Shown here piece after piece: positions 6,332-12,127 of a stretch of DNA of 36,516 bases (within the stretch, counting starts at the first letter, position 1; each line of letters begins with the position of its first letter). This stretch comes from a virus: the IMG/VR virus record IMGVR_UViG_3300040856_002461, positions 1-36,516 of that record; one strand, 5' to 3'. The notes under the pieces were generated by a model that was not told where the DNA came from, did not search any database, and saw only the letters and a program-made list of their open reading frames with translations. Made by a program: the position numbers and the translations under genes.

Positions 6332-6620
6332 TGATATGACACTGGACGATATGACAATGGTCGGCTGTGATGGCATACGGCGCAGCTTTGACGAACATTT
6401 CGATACTATGATGATGGTGGAGCAAGACCCTTCAGGTGCGCACCACGCCATACATAACCAACACGCCCGCATCGAAGAACTGGAGGCCAAGCTGGCGAAG
6501 GCGGTGGAGGCTTTAGAGAAGCTGGCACGGCTTGGCAATGGCGACCGTTATGGCAACAGCGACGGCAACACGATAGCCCGCACCACCCTCGCAGAACTGA
6601 AAGGAGAGAAGGATGCCTGA
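6324..6620 (+). CDS. Modular coiled-coil protein 4 (98 aa)
   Basis: The first 45 residues (MPDDMTLDDMTMVGCDGIRR...) are unique, then RIEELEAKLAKAVEALEKLAR and ARTTLAELKGEKDA match the other members. The 3' 45 bases are identical to the end of gene 3, including the ribosome site and start of the next gene. No function known; the coiled-coil suggests oligomers. Confidence 0.75.
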   Translation: MPDDMTLDDMTMVGCDGIRRSFDEHFDTMMMVEQDPSGAHHAIHNQHARIEELEAKLAKAVEALEKLARLGNGDRYGNSDGNTIARTTLAELKGEKDA

Positions 6621-6819
6621 CAATCGCGGCGTCAACGAAGCGCTGCGGCGGGCGGGGTACAAGTGCCTCCCCGACTGGTGGGTGACTGAAGCAGAGTTTG
6701 ACGTGATCTACCGAATGGCGCACAATCATGAGGAGCATATCAATGAGATCCGAGCATTTTATCGCAACCGGGACCGCGACGATGCCACATCACCAGTACC
6801 TGACGGGGAGCCAGATTGA
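6613..6819 (+). CDS. Unknown early protein (68 aa)
   Basis: It uses the same MPD... start and ribosome site as coiled-coil gene 4, because the repeat covers this junction, but the rest is unrelated: NEALRRAGYKCLPDWWVTEAEFDVIYRMAHNHEEHINEIRAF, probably helical. Not recognised. It overlaps the following gene by 77 bases in another frame. Confidence 0.65.
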   Translation: MPDNRGVNEALRRAGYKCLPDWWVTEAEFDVIYRMAHNHEEHINEIRAFYRNRDRDDATSPVPDGEPD

Positions 6820-6988
6820 TGTCATTGCGAAGCTGATGCCGCGGGTGCAGTACCTGCAAGAACGCGGACTGACGCGTCAGCAGATTATCGACACGCTGGT
6901 AATAGCGGAGGGCTGGTCGCACGGCGCAGTGATGGACACGTTGGATCGGATTAAGCGGACAAACCCCAATCGTGGCACACCCACTTGA
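6743..6988 (+). CDS. Unknown protein, helix-turn-helix-like (81 aa)
   Basis: The start ATG at 6743 is chosen because AGGAG lies seven bases before it, within the upstream gene; ATG 6728 and 6782 are alternatives. The C-terminal half (LTRQQIIDTLVIAEGWSHGAVMDTLDRIKR) has the spacing of a helix-turn-helix, but this is weak. It is the last gene of the early rightward operon and its 3' end overlaps the convergent leftward gene by 38 bases. Confidence 0.55.
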   Translation: MRSEHFIATGTATMPHHQYLTGSQIDVIAKLMPRVQYLQERGLTRQQIIDTLVIAEGWSHGAVMDTLDRIKRTNPNRGTPT

Positions 6989-7142
6989 CCACAAAGGTTC
7001 CCGGCGGCAGCGCCGGGGCCAGCGCATTTGAGATATAGTTCTCGGTGGCCACTTCGCACATTTCCAGCGTTTCGAACGCTGGCGCAGGGGGCGTATGGCA
7101 TTCCCCTGACATAACGCAAATGAGGATTACCGGACTGAACAT
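6951..7142 (-). CDS. Small cysteine-containing exported or membrane protein (63 aa)
   Basis: The N terminus MFSPVILICVMSGECH is hydrophobic, and cysteines recur (ICV, GECH, LEMCEV, VKWVCHDWG). The pattern of C-x-M-x3-EC, F-x-TLE-x-C and a final VxWxCxxWG resembles a small phage and alphaproteobacterial protein family that I recall but cannot name. It is the last gene of the leftward lysis block, 12 bases after the previous gene. The start codon lies in a dyad (7141-7155). Confidence 0.6.
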   Translation of the reverse strand: MFSPVILICVMSGECHTPPAPAFETLEMCEVATENYISNALAPALPPGTFVVKWVCHDWGLSA

Positions 7143-7155
7143 ACCCCAAGGGTAT
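7141..7155 (-). promoter_or_regulatory. Hairpin over the start codon of the 63-aa gene
   Basis: ATACCC-CAA-GGGTAT is a perfect six-base stem with a three-base loop, lying exactly in the gap between two leftward genes. In the mRNA it would pair the GGGGU region and part of the AUG, so it could limit translation of the last gene of the operon. Confidence 0.4.
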
Positions 7156-7355
7156 CACACATCTGGCCAATCACCAAACCAAAGCCGATGGTGCAGCCAG
7201 CTGTTGCGGCAGTGACGCCTACCAAACAGAAGTACAAGGGCCGCGGTTCGCGGCCCTTTGTTCAATCTCCGATGCCATGCCCACGCGCACCAAGAACAGT
7301 TGCGCCCGGTCAAGGCGTAGTGTGTGATCCGGGAAAGGTCAGCTACCCACCGCAT
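7155..7355 (-). CDS. Small basic tryptophan-rich phage protein (66 aa)
   Basis: ATG at 7355 overlaps the o-spanin stop by 13 bases. The order ALTGRNCSWCAWAWHRR, then LLFGRRHCRNSWLHH resembles a small phage protein family with an ALxG...S-RAWR start and a DHCRxSxxxE-type end, found near lysis genes; function unknown. In its middle the codons for KGPRTAA are a GC-rich palindrome (7235-7258), like others scattered in this genome. Without those residues the protein still reads normally, so the palindrome could be an insertion. Confidence 0.55.
   Translation of the reverse strand: MRWVADLSRITHYALTGRNCSWCAWAWHRRLNKGPRTAALVLLFGRRHCRNSWLHHRLWFGDWPDV
7236..7258. repeat. Intragenic perfect palindrome AAGGGCCGC / GCGGCCCTT
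   Basis: A nine-base-pair stem with a five-base loop GGTTC. On the plus strand it is followed by TGTTC, so it could also act as a weak terminator for rightward transcripts. Its core belongs to the dispersed CAAGGNCCGCGG family. Confidence 0.6.
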
Positions 7356-7546
7356 ATCCGTGTGTTGGTCTCGTTGTGGACGATGATGTCTACGAGGAGA
7401 CTACGATCATTTTGCAACAGCCAATCAACGGTGGTGCTGTCGTCAAAATACAGCTTCGAAGCTATATCGCAGTAGCTGTCACTGGTCTTTACGCACCCAG
7501 CGGCGGGCAAGATCAGAAAGACGGGGATCATCCATAGCTTCGACCT
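7343..7546 (-). CDS. Outer-membrane spanin lipoprotein, Rz1-like (67 aa)
   Basis: The start at 7546 gives MRSKLWMIPVFLILPAAGC: a basic N terminus, a hydrophobic core and a lipobox LPAAGC, so the mature protein would begin at Cys19 and carry lipid. The 48-residue mature part has two more cysteines. It overlaps the end of the inner spanin gene in another frame by 68 bases, the classic Rz/Rz1 arrangement. Together the two would fuse inner and outer membranes at lysis. The mature part is not proline-rich as in lambda Rz1, so the assignment rests on lipobox and position. Confidence 0.7.
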   Translation of the reverse strand, partial: RSKLWMIPVFLILPAAGCVKTSDSYCDIASKLYFDDSTTVDWLLQNDRSLLVDIIVHNETNTRICGG

Positions 7547-7715
7547 CATCTGCGGCCTCCTTGGCTGTCTTGTAGTTGTCCAAACGGTTGGCATCGATCT
7601 TCGCCTGCTGACGGGCGATGCCACGCTGAACACCGGACATGTAGACACCGAAGACACCGGCCACGAAGGCCAGTGCCACCAGCAAATACAACTGAACCTT
7701 AGCGCCGACCATCAT
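7479..7715 (-). CDS. Inner-membrane spanin, Rz-like (78 aa)
   Basis: One N-terminal membrane helix (LYLLVALAFVAGVFGVYMSG) is followed by a periplasmic helical segment (GIARQQAKIDANRLDNYKTAKEAADEVEAMDDP) and the ending LSDLARRWVRK. That layout, and the embedded lipoprotein gene, fit an i-spanin. It overlaps the endolysin gene by 17 bases. ATG 7712 is an equally possible start, three bases inside. Confidence 0.7.
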   Translation of the reverse strand: MMVGAKVQLYLLVALAFVAGVFGVYMSGVQRGIARQQAKIDANRLDNYKTAKEAADEVEAMDDPRLSDLARRWVRKDQ

Positions 7716-8391
7716 TCCACGCCTTCAGCCGTTCCCGCATAATCCATAGGGCGAGCAGTGCAACAAGAACGCAGCCTGCGATAGCAATCAGCTGTGCGTT
7801 ACCGTCCAAAGTCGCGACGGCACCAACTCCGCCGCCGATGGCACCGGCAATTTGACCAGCGCTCGCCTTCACCGTGCTGGACTGTGCAGGTTTCTCGCGT
7901 GGCTTGTCAATCTCAACCCTGCCAACGGGCTGGTCGAGGTTGGCCGTGATCAGTGCAGCCTCTGCCTCGCGTCGGCGCGTCAATCCGCGCAACACTTTGC
8001 CGCCCGCTTTGTTCCACCATGTGACAGCTTCGGCGGAACCCTCCACGTCGCCTGCGTTCCAGCGTTTCAATGCTGTGCTCTTGATGAAAGACTGCCAGCC
8101 AATATTATACGATAGGCTAACGTAGGCACCAAATTGGTCTGGGTTCGGTTTGATGGCAAAATGTGGCTGGATATTGCCAGCAAACCGCATCACGCCCTCG
8201 CGCAGCATGTCTTCTGCCTGTTGCGCGGTCCATACATCACCGGGTGATACACCGGGCCCGAAGCCTGCGTCGTTTGTGTACCCGTAACCAATGGTCAAGA
8301 CGCCCACAGGATCGCGGTACGCGTTCAAGCGGAGCCCTTCAAATTCTTTGATCAGTTCCAATGCCTTATCGCTAATCGGCCAAGGTTCCAT
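7699..8391 (-). CDS. GH24 endolysin with C-terminal membrane segment (230 aa)
   Basis: The N-terminal domain is a T4-type lysozyme: the triad aligns as Glu18 (in EFEGLRLNAY), Asp27 (YRDPVG) and Thr33 (LTIGYG). SLSYNIG and LKRWNAGD, followed by GLTRRREAEAAL, are also typical of GH24. After residue 165 or so a linker leads to a glycine/alanine-rich stretch and a strong hydrophobic helix (LIAIAGCVLVALLALWIM) before a short basic end. The enzyme cleaves peptidoglycan glycan strands. No separate holin gene is seen, so the membrane part might tether or help release the enzyme. Start 8391 has AAAGGA eight bases upstream; the longer frame to 8463 lacks support. Confidence 0.88.
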   Translation of the reverse strand: MEPWPISDKALELIKEFEGLRLNAYRDPVGVLTIGYGYTNDAGFGPGVSPGDVWTAQQAEDMLREGVMRFAGNIQPHFAIKPNPDQFGAYVSLSYNIGWQSFIKSTALKRWNAGDVEGSAEAVTWWNKAGGKVLRGLTRRREAEAALITANLDQPVGRVEIDKPREKPAQSSTVKASAGQIAGAIGGGVGAVATLDGNAQLIAIAGCVLVALLALWIMRERLKAWNDGRR

Positions 8392-8482
8392 GTGCCGTGT
8401 CCTTTTCTGCCATCGCCAGAGGTCCGAGGTCATAGTACCATGGGCATATCGGCGTTGCCACAACCGTCAGACAGGCTGGCGA

Positions 8483-8501
8483 ATTGTTGACAATGCACAA
8501 G
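8483..8501. promoter_or_regulatory. Operator-like dyad C before the ribbon-helix-helix pair
   Basis: ATTGTT-GACAATG-CACAAG keeps the 6-7-6 layout. Read on the minus strand, its first ten bases CTTGTGCATT are identical to dyad B. It ends at the AAGGAGG ribosome site of the gene at 8511. I cannot place a convincing promoter around it. Confidence 0.6.
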
Positions 8502-8510
8502 GAGGGCGGT

Positions 8511-8726
8511 ATGGAAAACGAGGAAGCGACAGTTGTGGCGATCAACTGCGTGTCACGTCAGGTGCTGTTGGAAGATGGCACAATGATCCCGATCACAAAC
8601 TTCTTCGACGAAGACGGGGATGACTGTGATCCGGACGACGCGATAGTGATCGTCGCAGGGCGCGAAGGATTTGGATACCTCACCATCGAACTGTTCGATG
8701 ACTTTGAGGAAGTCCTTTTGCACTAG
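8511..8726 (+). CDS. Small acidic protein (71 aa)
   Basis: ATG at 8511 has AAGGAGG five bases before it. The product is strand-rich and very acidic (DEDGDDCDPDDA, LFDDFEEV). No family recognised. It precedes a ribbon-helix-helix gene by 14 bases, so the two form a small operon under dyad C, placed between two leftward gene blocks. Confidence 0.7.
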   Translation: MENEEATVVAINCVSRQVLLEDGTMIPITNFFDEDGDDCDPDDAIVIVAGREGFGYLTIELFDDFEEVLLH

Positions 8727-8740
8727 GAGAAGATCTGCAC

Positions 8741-8935
8741 ATGGCAGACCGCAAACAATTTCGAAACGTGGCACTCTCGCTGGAGGATCACGCCCGCCTT
8801 CGCCAGATGGCGAAGGCGGAGAACCGGTCGATCACTGGCCAGTTGACGTACATGATTTGGAAAGCTCACGATTCCTTTTCGCAAGAAATCTCTTCCGGCG
8901 GGCAATCGTTTTCAGACCGCGCCCGCGAGGCATGA
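8741..8935 (+). CDS. Ribbon-helix-helix DNA-binding protein (64 aa)
   Basis: The N-terminal 45 residues fit the Arc/MetJ fold: strand FRNVALSLE, helix DHARLRQMAKAENRS, then helix ITGQLTYMIWKAHDSF. Such proteins bind inverted repeats as dimers or tetramers through the paired strands. Dyad C lies in front of its operon, and similar dyads cover three other control regions, so autoregulation and wider control are likely inferences. AGGAGA is ten bases before ATG. Its 3' end overlaps the convergent gene by 104 bases. Confidence 0.72.
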   Translation: MADRKQFRNVALSLEDHARLRQMAKAENRSITGQLTYMIWKAHDSFSQEISSGGQSFSDRAREA

Positions 8936-9161
8936 ACACCTTCGGGTCAAGCCTCGGGCGATACTGAAAAGAACCAAGCTCCGCCAAGGTCAGGCACATG
9001 TTCGCTTGGAACAGAACCTCGGCGACCTTTGGTTCAAGACCGCTCCAATACGCGAACTGTCGTAAGGCTTCCTTGCGGTGCAGGTAGCCGCGTCGATACC
9101 AGTAGACGGCTTGATACATCTTCCATTGGATCAGCTTTTCTTCGGCGTTAGCTTCAACCAT
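8832..9161 (-). CDS. Unknown protein downstream of the SNF2-like helicase (109 aa)
   Basis: ATG 9161 lies inside the helicase 3' end with AGGAGG seven bases before it. The N-terminal 60 residues are helical and aromatic (LIQWKMYQAVYWYRRGYLHRKEALRQF, then VAEVLFQANMCLTLAEL). The C-terminal part is very basic (RGRGLKTIARRKRFLAKRNR), so binding to nucleic acid is possible. Not recognised. The C-terminal 34 codons lie opposite the ribbon-helix-helix gene. Confidence 0.6.
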   Translation of the reverse strand: MVEANAEEKLIQWKMYQAVYWYRRGYLHRKEALRQFAYWSGLEPKVAEVLFQANMCLTLAELGSFQYRPRLDPKVFMPRGRGLKTIARRKRFLAKRNRELSKSCTSTGQ

Positions 9162-10600
9162 TCGCGTGCCTCCTCTCCAAGAACAGCGGCGGACATGACC
9201 ATCTTGTTGCGTAGCGCCTGAACGATGCGTTCATCGATGGTGTTGTCCGCAATCAAGTCGATGTACGTCACTGGCTTACGCTGACCGATGCGGTGCGCGC
9301 GGTCCTCGGACTGCACGCGTGTCTCCAGATCGAAGTCGTTGGACACATAGATCACAGTATTCGCTGCCGTCAGGGTGATGCCGTAGGCACCCGTCTTGTT
9401 GCTGACGAAGAACCGAAGCGGATCGTTTGGGTCTTGGAACCGACGCACGATCTCCTGCCGTTCTGGTGTCGGCGTGTCGCCGTAGAACATGGCCGCGGTC
9501 CCCGGGCCGTGGGCCTTCTCCAGCGCATCCTTGAGTGCTTTCATTTCGTACCTGAACCGAGACCACAGAATCACCTTGCCGTCGGTCTCTTCGATGCACT
9601 CCAGCACCGTGTCGATCCGGCGAGTTGGGATGTCGATCATTTCATGGTCGTCGTTTTTCAGGTGACCAGCAAGCACCTGTTGCATGCGCAACATCTTGGT
9701 GATGACCTCTTGCGCTGTGACCAGACCCCCTTCTTCGACGAACGTGAACGCATCGTTGCGCAGTTCGTTGTAGTATTTGATCTGGTCCGGGGTCAGCGGT
9801 ACGCTGCGCGTGGTGTAGATCTTCTCGGGCAGGTCGAGGCACTCTTCTTTCAGCACTCGGTAAGACCACCTGCTGATGCGCTGACTGAGTTCGTCGATGT
9901 TGCGGTAGCCCACGATCTGCTGGAAGCTGTGCGCCCCCATGGTCCGCTTCTTCAGGATCGCGTACCGCGCTTGGAATGCGAAGAAGCTGTCGTACCCCAA
10001 AAGGTTTGGGTCGAGGAACGCGGCCTGTGCGTAGATGTCCAACGGGTTCTTGGTAACCGGGGACCCGGTCAATAGCCGACGGTAGCGAAAGCCTTTGCTT
10101 ATCTTGCATAGGGATTTTGTGCGTTTGGCTTTCGGATTTTTTATGGTGGTGCTTTCGTCGATGCCGATCAAGCCTCGGGCCCCGTACTTGCGGGCAATCC
10201 ACTCGCCTGCCTTCACACCTTTCGGTGTGGAAAACGCTTCGACGTTCATGACGAAGATCGTCAGGACCCCGGGCCGCGGTTCGCGGAGCGCGGACATCTC
10301 CGCCTCCTGCGTTTTATTTGGGTTCGCGTACCACTGTATGACACGGTACGCTACATCATCGCTGAAATGCTCCGGAATCTCTTTCCGAATCCAGTTGCCA
10401 TACACACCTTTCGGCGCAATGATCAGGGCGAAATCTATTTCACCCTCGTTGGCCAGCGTTGCGATGGTGTCGATCAGAACCTTCGACTTGCCTGCGCCCA
10501 TCTCCATGAAGAACCCAAAGTTTTGCTGGGTAATGCTGCGACCGAGGGCCTCTCGCTGATGCTGATACGGCTCGGTCTTAAATTTGTAGTTGACGTCCAT
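9131..10600 (-). CDS. SNF2/DEAD-like superfamily 2 helicase (489 aa)
   Basis: SF2 motifs appear in order: YQHQ (Q-motif region), Walker A MEMGAGKSK near residues 32-40, motif Ia IIAPKGVYGNW, motif II as GIDEST near 147, motif III LLTGSP, and in the second RecA domain ILWSRF, motif V LTAANTVIYV and motif VI QSEDRAHRIGQ. DEST plus AHRIGQ is typical of phage SNF2-like proteins. It would move on or remodel duplex DNA with ATP, probably in replication or recombination. ATG 10600 is chosen because AGGAGG lies five bases upstream; GTG 10606 overlaps that site. Transcribed away from the primase-polymerase operon. Confidence 0.9.
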   Translation of the reverse strand: MDVNYKFKTEPYQHQREALGRSITQQNFGFFMEMGAGKSKVLIDTIATLANEGEIDFALIIAPKGVYGNWIRKEIPEHFSDDVAYRVIQWYANPNKTQEAEMSALREPRPGVLTIFVMNVEAFSTPKGVKAGEWIARKYGARGLIGIDESTTIKNPKAKRTKSLCKISKGFRYRRLLTGSPVTKNPLDIYAQAAFLDPNLLGYDSFFAFQARYAILKKRTMGAHSFQQIVGYRNIDELSQRISRWSYRVLKEECLDLPEKIYTTRSVPLTPDQIKYYNELRNDAFTFVEEGGLVTAQEVITKMLRMQQVLAGHLKNDDHEMIDIPTRRIDTVLECIEETDGKVILWSRFRYEMKALKDALEKAHGPGTAAMFYGDTPTPERQEIVRRFQDPNDPLRFFVSNKTGAYGITLTAANTVIYVSNDFDLETRVQSEDRAHRIGQRKPVTYIDLIADNTIDERIVQALRNKMVMSAAVLGEEAREWLKLTPKKS

Positions 10601-10618
10601 GATCACCTCCTATAGCGT

Positions 10619-10647
10619 GGCATAGCGCATCAAGACTTGTGCGTCAA
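10619..10647 (-). promoter_or_regulatory. Possible promoter of the helicase gene
   Basis: On the minus strand TTGACG (10647-10642) and TATGCC (10624-10619) are 17 bases apart. The -10 is poor and transcription would begin next to the AGGAGG site, so this is tentative. The -35 lies inside dyad D. Confidence 0.3.
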
Positions 10648-10654
10648 ACACAAA
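10636..10654. promoter_or_regulatory. Operator-like dyad D in the divergent replication control region
   Basis: CTTGTG-CGTCAAA-CACAAA, 6-7-6 layout with one mismatch from perfect symmetry. It lies midway between the divergent starts at 10600 and 10674, so one bound dimer could affect both. Confidence 0.65.
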
Positions 10655-10673
10655 CCTGAAGAGGATGTAACTT

Positions 10674-11243
10674 ATGAACGACCTATTCGAAGACATGTTC
10701 GAGGATATCGTGGATGATGCCGCGGCTCTCGAAACATTGGACAAGGCAGACATGCAGACGCTGTCCTCCGCTGTCCGTCGGCTCCGCCAGATCGAACTGG
10801 ATCTGGAGAATGCCGAGAACCACCTGAAGCATCTCAAGCAGCAGAAGCACCAAGTCAGCAGCGAGGTCATCCCGCAGCTGATGGATCAGATGGGTGTGGA
10901 ACGCGTGGATGTTGACGGTCTCACATGCACCAAGAAGCAAGTGGTGCATGCATCGATCCCAAATGATCGCAAGGAAGAAGCGTTCGAGTGGCTGCGGGAG
11001 CAGGGCTGCGACGACATCATCAAGAACGACGTGACCGTTTCGTTCGGTCGCGGCCAAGACAACGAGGTGGGCAACGTCATTGGCCTGCTTCGCGACATGG
11101 GTCACAACCCGGATCAGAAGACACAGGTACACCCGATGACGCTGAAGGCGTTTGTTCGGGAGCGTGTCGAGAACGGCAAGCCCATCGACCTCGACATGTT
11201 CGGGGCCTTTATCTCCAACGTAGCACAGATCAAGAGGAAGTGA
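10674..11243 (+). CDS. Conserved coiled-coil phage replication-associated protein (189 aa)
   Basis: The N-terminal third is acidic then coiled-coil (LRQIELDLENAENHLKHLKQQKHQVSSEVIPQLMDQMG). The rest is a compact domain: VDVDGLTCTKKQVVHASI, EEAFEWLREQGCDDIIKNDVTVSFGRG, HPMTLKAFVRERVENGKPIDLDMFG. I recall this arrangement from phages where it sits beside an SSB-like gene, as here; its function is unknown to me. It is the first gene of the rightward replication operon, with GAGGA before ATG 10674 and only two bases to the next gene. Confidence 0.75.
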   Translation: MNDLFEDMFEDIVDDAAALETLDKADMQTLSSAVRRLRQIELDLENAENHLKHLKQQKHQVSSEVIPQLMDQMGVERVDVDGLTCTKKQVVHASIPNDRKEEAFEWLREQGCDDIIKNDVTVSFGRGQDNEVGNVIGLLRDMGHNPDQKTQVHPMTLKAFVRERVENGKPIDLDMFGAFISNVAQIKRK

Positions 11244-11245
11244 TC

Positions 11246-12061
11246 ATGAGCACCGCAGTTGCAAAAGCAAAAAGCACCGAGTTGTCGGCCGATCTGATGG
11301 ACGACATGATGGAAGACGCAGGCGTCGGCACAACGTTTGACGCCAACGATCTTCTGATCCCGTTCGTTCGTCTGGCACAGAGCCTGTCGCCGCAGGTCAA
11401 CAAGAAGAAGCCCGAGTACATCGAAGGGCTTGAGGTGGGCGATGCCTACAACAACGTGACTGGCGAGTTCTGGAAGGGGGAGGAAGGCTTCAAGGTCATC
11501 CCATGCTACCAGACCACCAAGTATCTGGAGTTCGTCCCGCGTGAAAGCGGCGGTGGCATGGTTGGTGAAATCCACGCCAACGATCCGATCCTGCAGCAGA
11601 CCCGCCGGGAGGGCGGCAAAGAGACGCTGCCCAACGGCAATGAGCTGGTCAAGACCGACCAACACTTCTGCCTGCTGCTGGGAGACGAGGGCATGTTCCA
11701 GCCGGTGGTGGTGGACATGAAGTCCACACAGCTGAAGGTGTCGCGCCGCTGGAAAACGCAGATCACCATGCGGAAGATCAAGCACCCGAAGACCGGGCGA
11801 CTGATGACGCCGCCGCTGTTCTCCTGCATCTGGCACCTCAAGGCGGTGGAAGAGAACAACGACAAGGGCGACTTCTACAACTGGACCGTCAACTTCGACA
11901 GCATGGTCGGAGATGCCGATCTGTACAATGAGGCCAAGTCTTTCCGTCAACAGATTGAAGGCGGCATGGTTAAGACGCAGGAGGATCGTCCTCCCGTGGA
12001 CATGAACGGCAGTGCCGGTGCCCATCGCACCGACGACCTCGGGGAAGATATCCCGTTTTAA
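11246..12061 (+). CDS. SSB-like phage protein (271 aa)
   Basis: The C terminus ends DDLGEDIPF, the acidic tail with terminal proline-phenylalanine typical of single-stranded DNA-binding proteins, which recruit partner enzymes. The body (IPFVRLAQSLSPQVNKKKPEYIEGLEVGDAYNNVTGEFW, VIPCYQTTKYLEFVPRE, FQPVVVDMKSTQLKVSRRWKTQI) is strand-rich and matches a phage protein family I associate with replication modules. The SSB role is inference from the tail and position between a coiled-coil protein and the primase. ATG 11246 is the first in frame after the upstream stop. A strong hairpin follows the stop. Confidence 0.7.
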   Translation: MSTAVAKAKSTELSADLMDDMMEDAGVGTTFDANDLLIPFVRLAQSLSPQVNKKKPEYIEGLEVGDAYNNVTGEFWKGEEGFKVIPCYQTTKYLEFVPRESGGGMVGEIHANDPILQQTRREGGKETLPNGNELVKTDQHFCLLLGDEGMFQPVVVDMKSTQLKVSRRWKTQITMRKIKHPKTGRLMTPPLFSCIWHLKAVEENNDKGDFYNWTVNFDSMVGDADLYNEAKSFRQQIEGGMVKTQEDRPPVDMNGSAGAHRTDDLGEDIPF

Positions 12062-12069
12062 TATCGACC

Positions 12070-12094
12070 GCTGCGGGGGACATTCCCCCGCAGC
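12070..12094 (+). terminator. Perfect 11-bp hairpin between SSB-like and primase genes
   Basis: GCTGCGGGGGA-CAT-TCCCCCGCAGC begins nine bases after the stop. The stem is perfect and GC-rich, but no U run follows, so it is not a textbook intrinsic terminator. It may protect the 3' end of the upstream message or partly reduce expression of the primase and later genes. Confidence 0.5.
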
Positions 12095-12127
12095 ACACTG
12101 CTGTAGCCAACAGAGACAGGAGAGACC

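Larger units (their letters stand above)
5511..6620 (+). repeat. Four direct repeats at the gene junctions of the coiled-coil cluster
   Basis: Near-identical units of about 40-45 bases lie at 5511-5550, 5962-6001, 6287-6331 and 6576-6620. Each encodes the RTTLAELKG ending plus the GAAAGGAGA ribosome site and ATG of the following gene. The last two are identical over 45 bases. A second repeated module (encoding RIEELEAKLAKAVEAL) occurs near 5410, 6066 and 6467. Confidence 0.85.

Noticed and set aside
5511-6620. CRISPR-like spacing of repeats
   Set aside because: Repeats are 290-460 bases apart, are coding and carry ribosome sites; no short regular spacers.
7000-7017. CCCGGCG / CGCCGGG hairpin after the last early gene
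   Set aside because: It could end the early transcript, but there is no U tract and it is coding for the leftward 63-residue gene, so I do not call a terminator.
8487-8492. TTGACA as a -35 for the gene at 8511
   Set aside because: It lies only 19 bases before the ATG and overlaps the dyad and ribosome site, so no transcript start could include the ribosome site.
9293-10075. 260-codon frame opposite the SNF2-like helicase
   Set aside because: Antisense shadow of a gene with clear helicase motifs.
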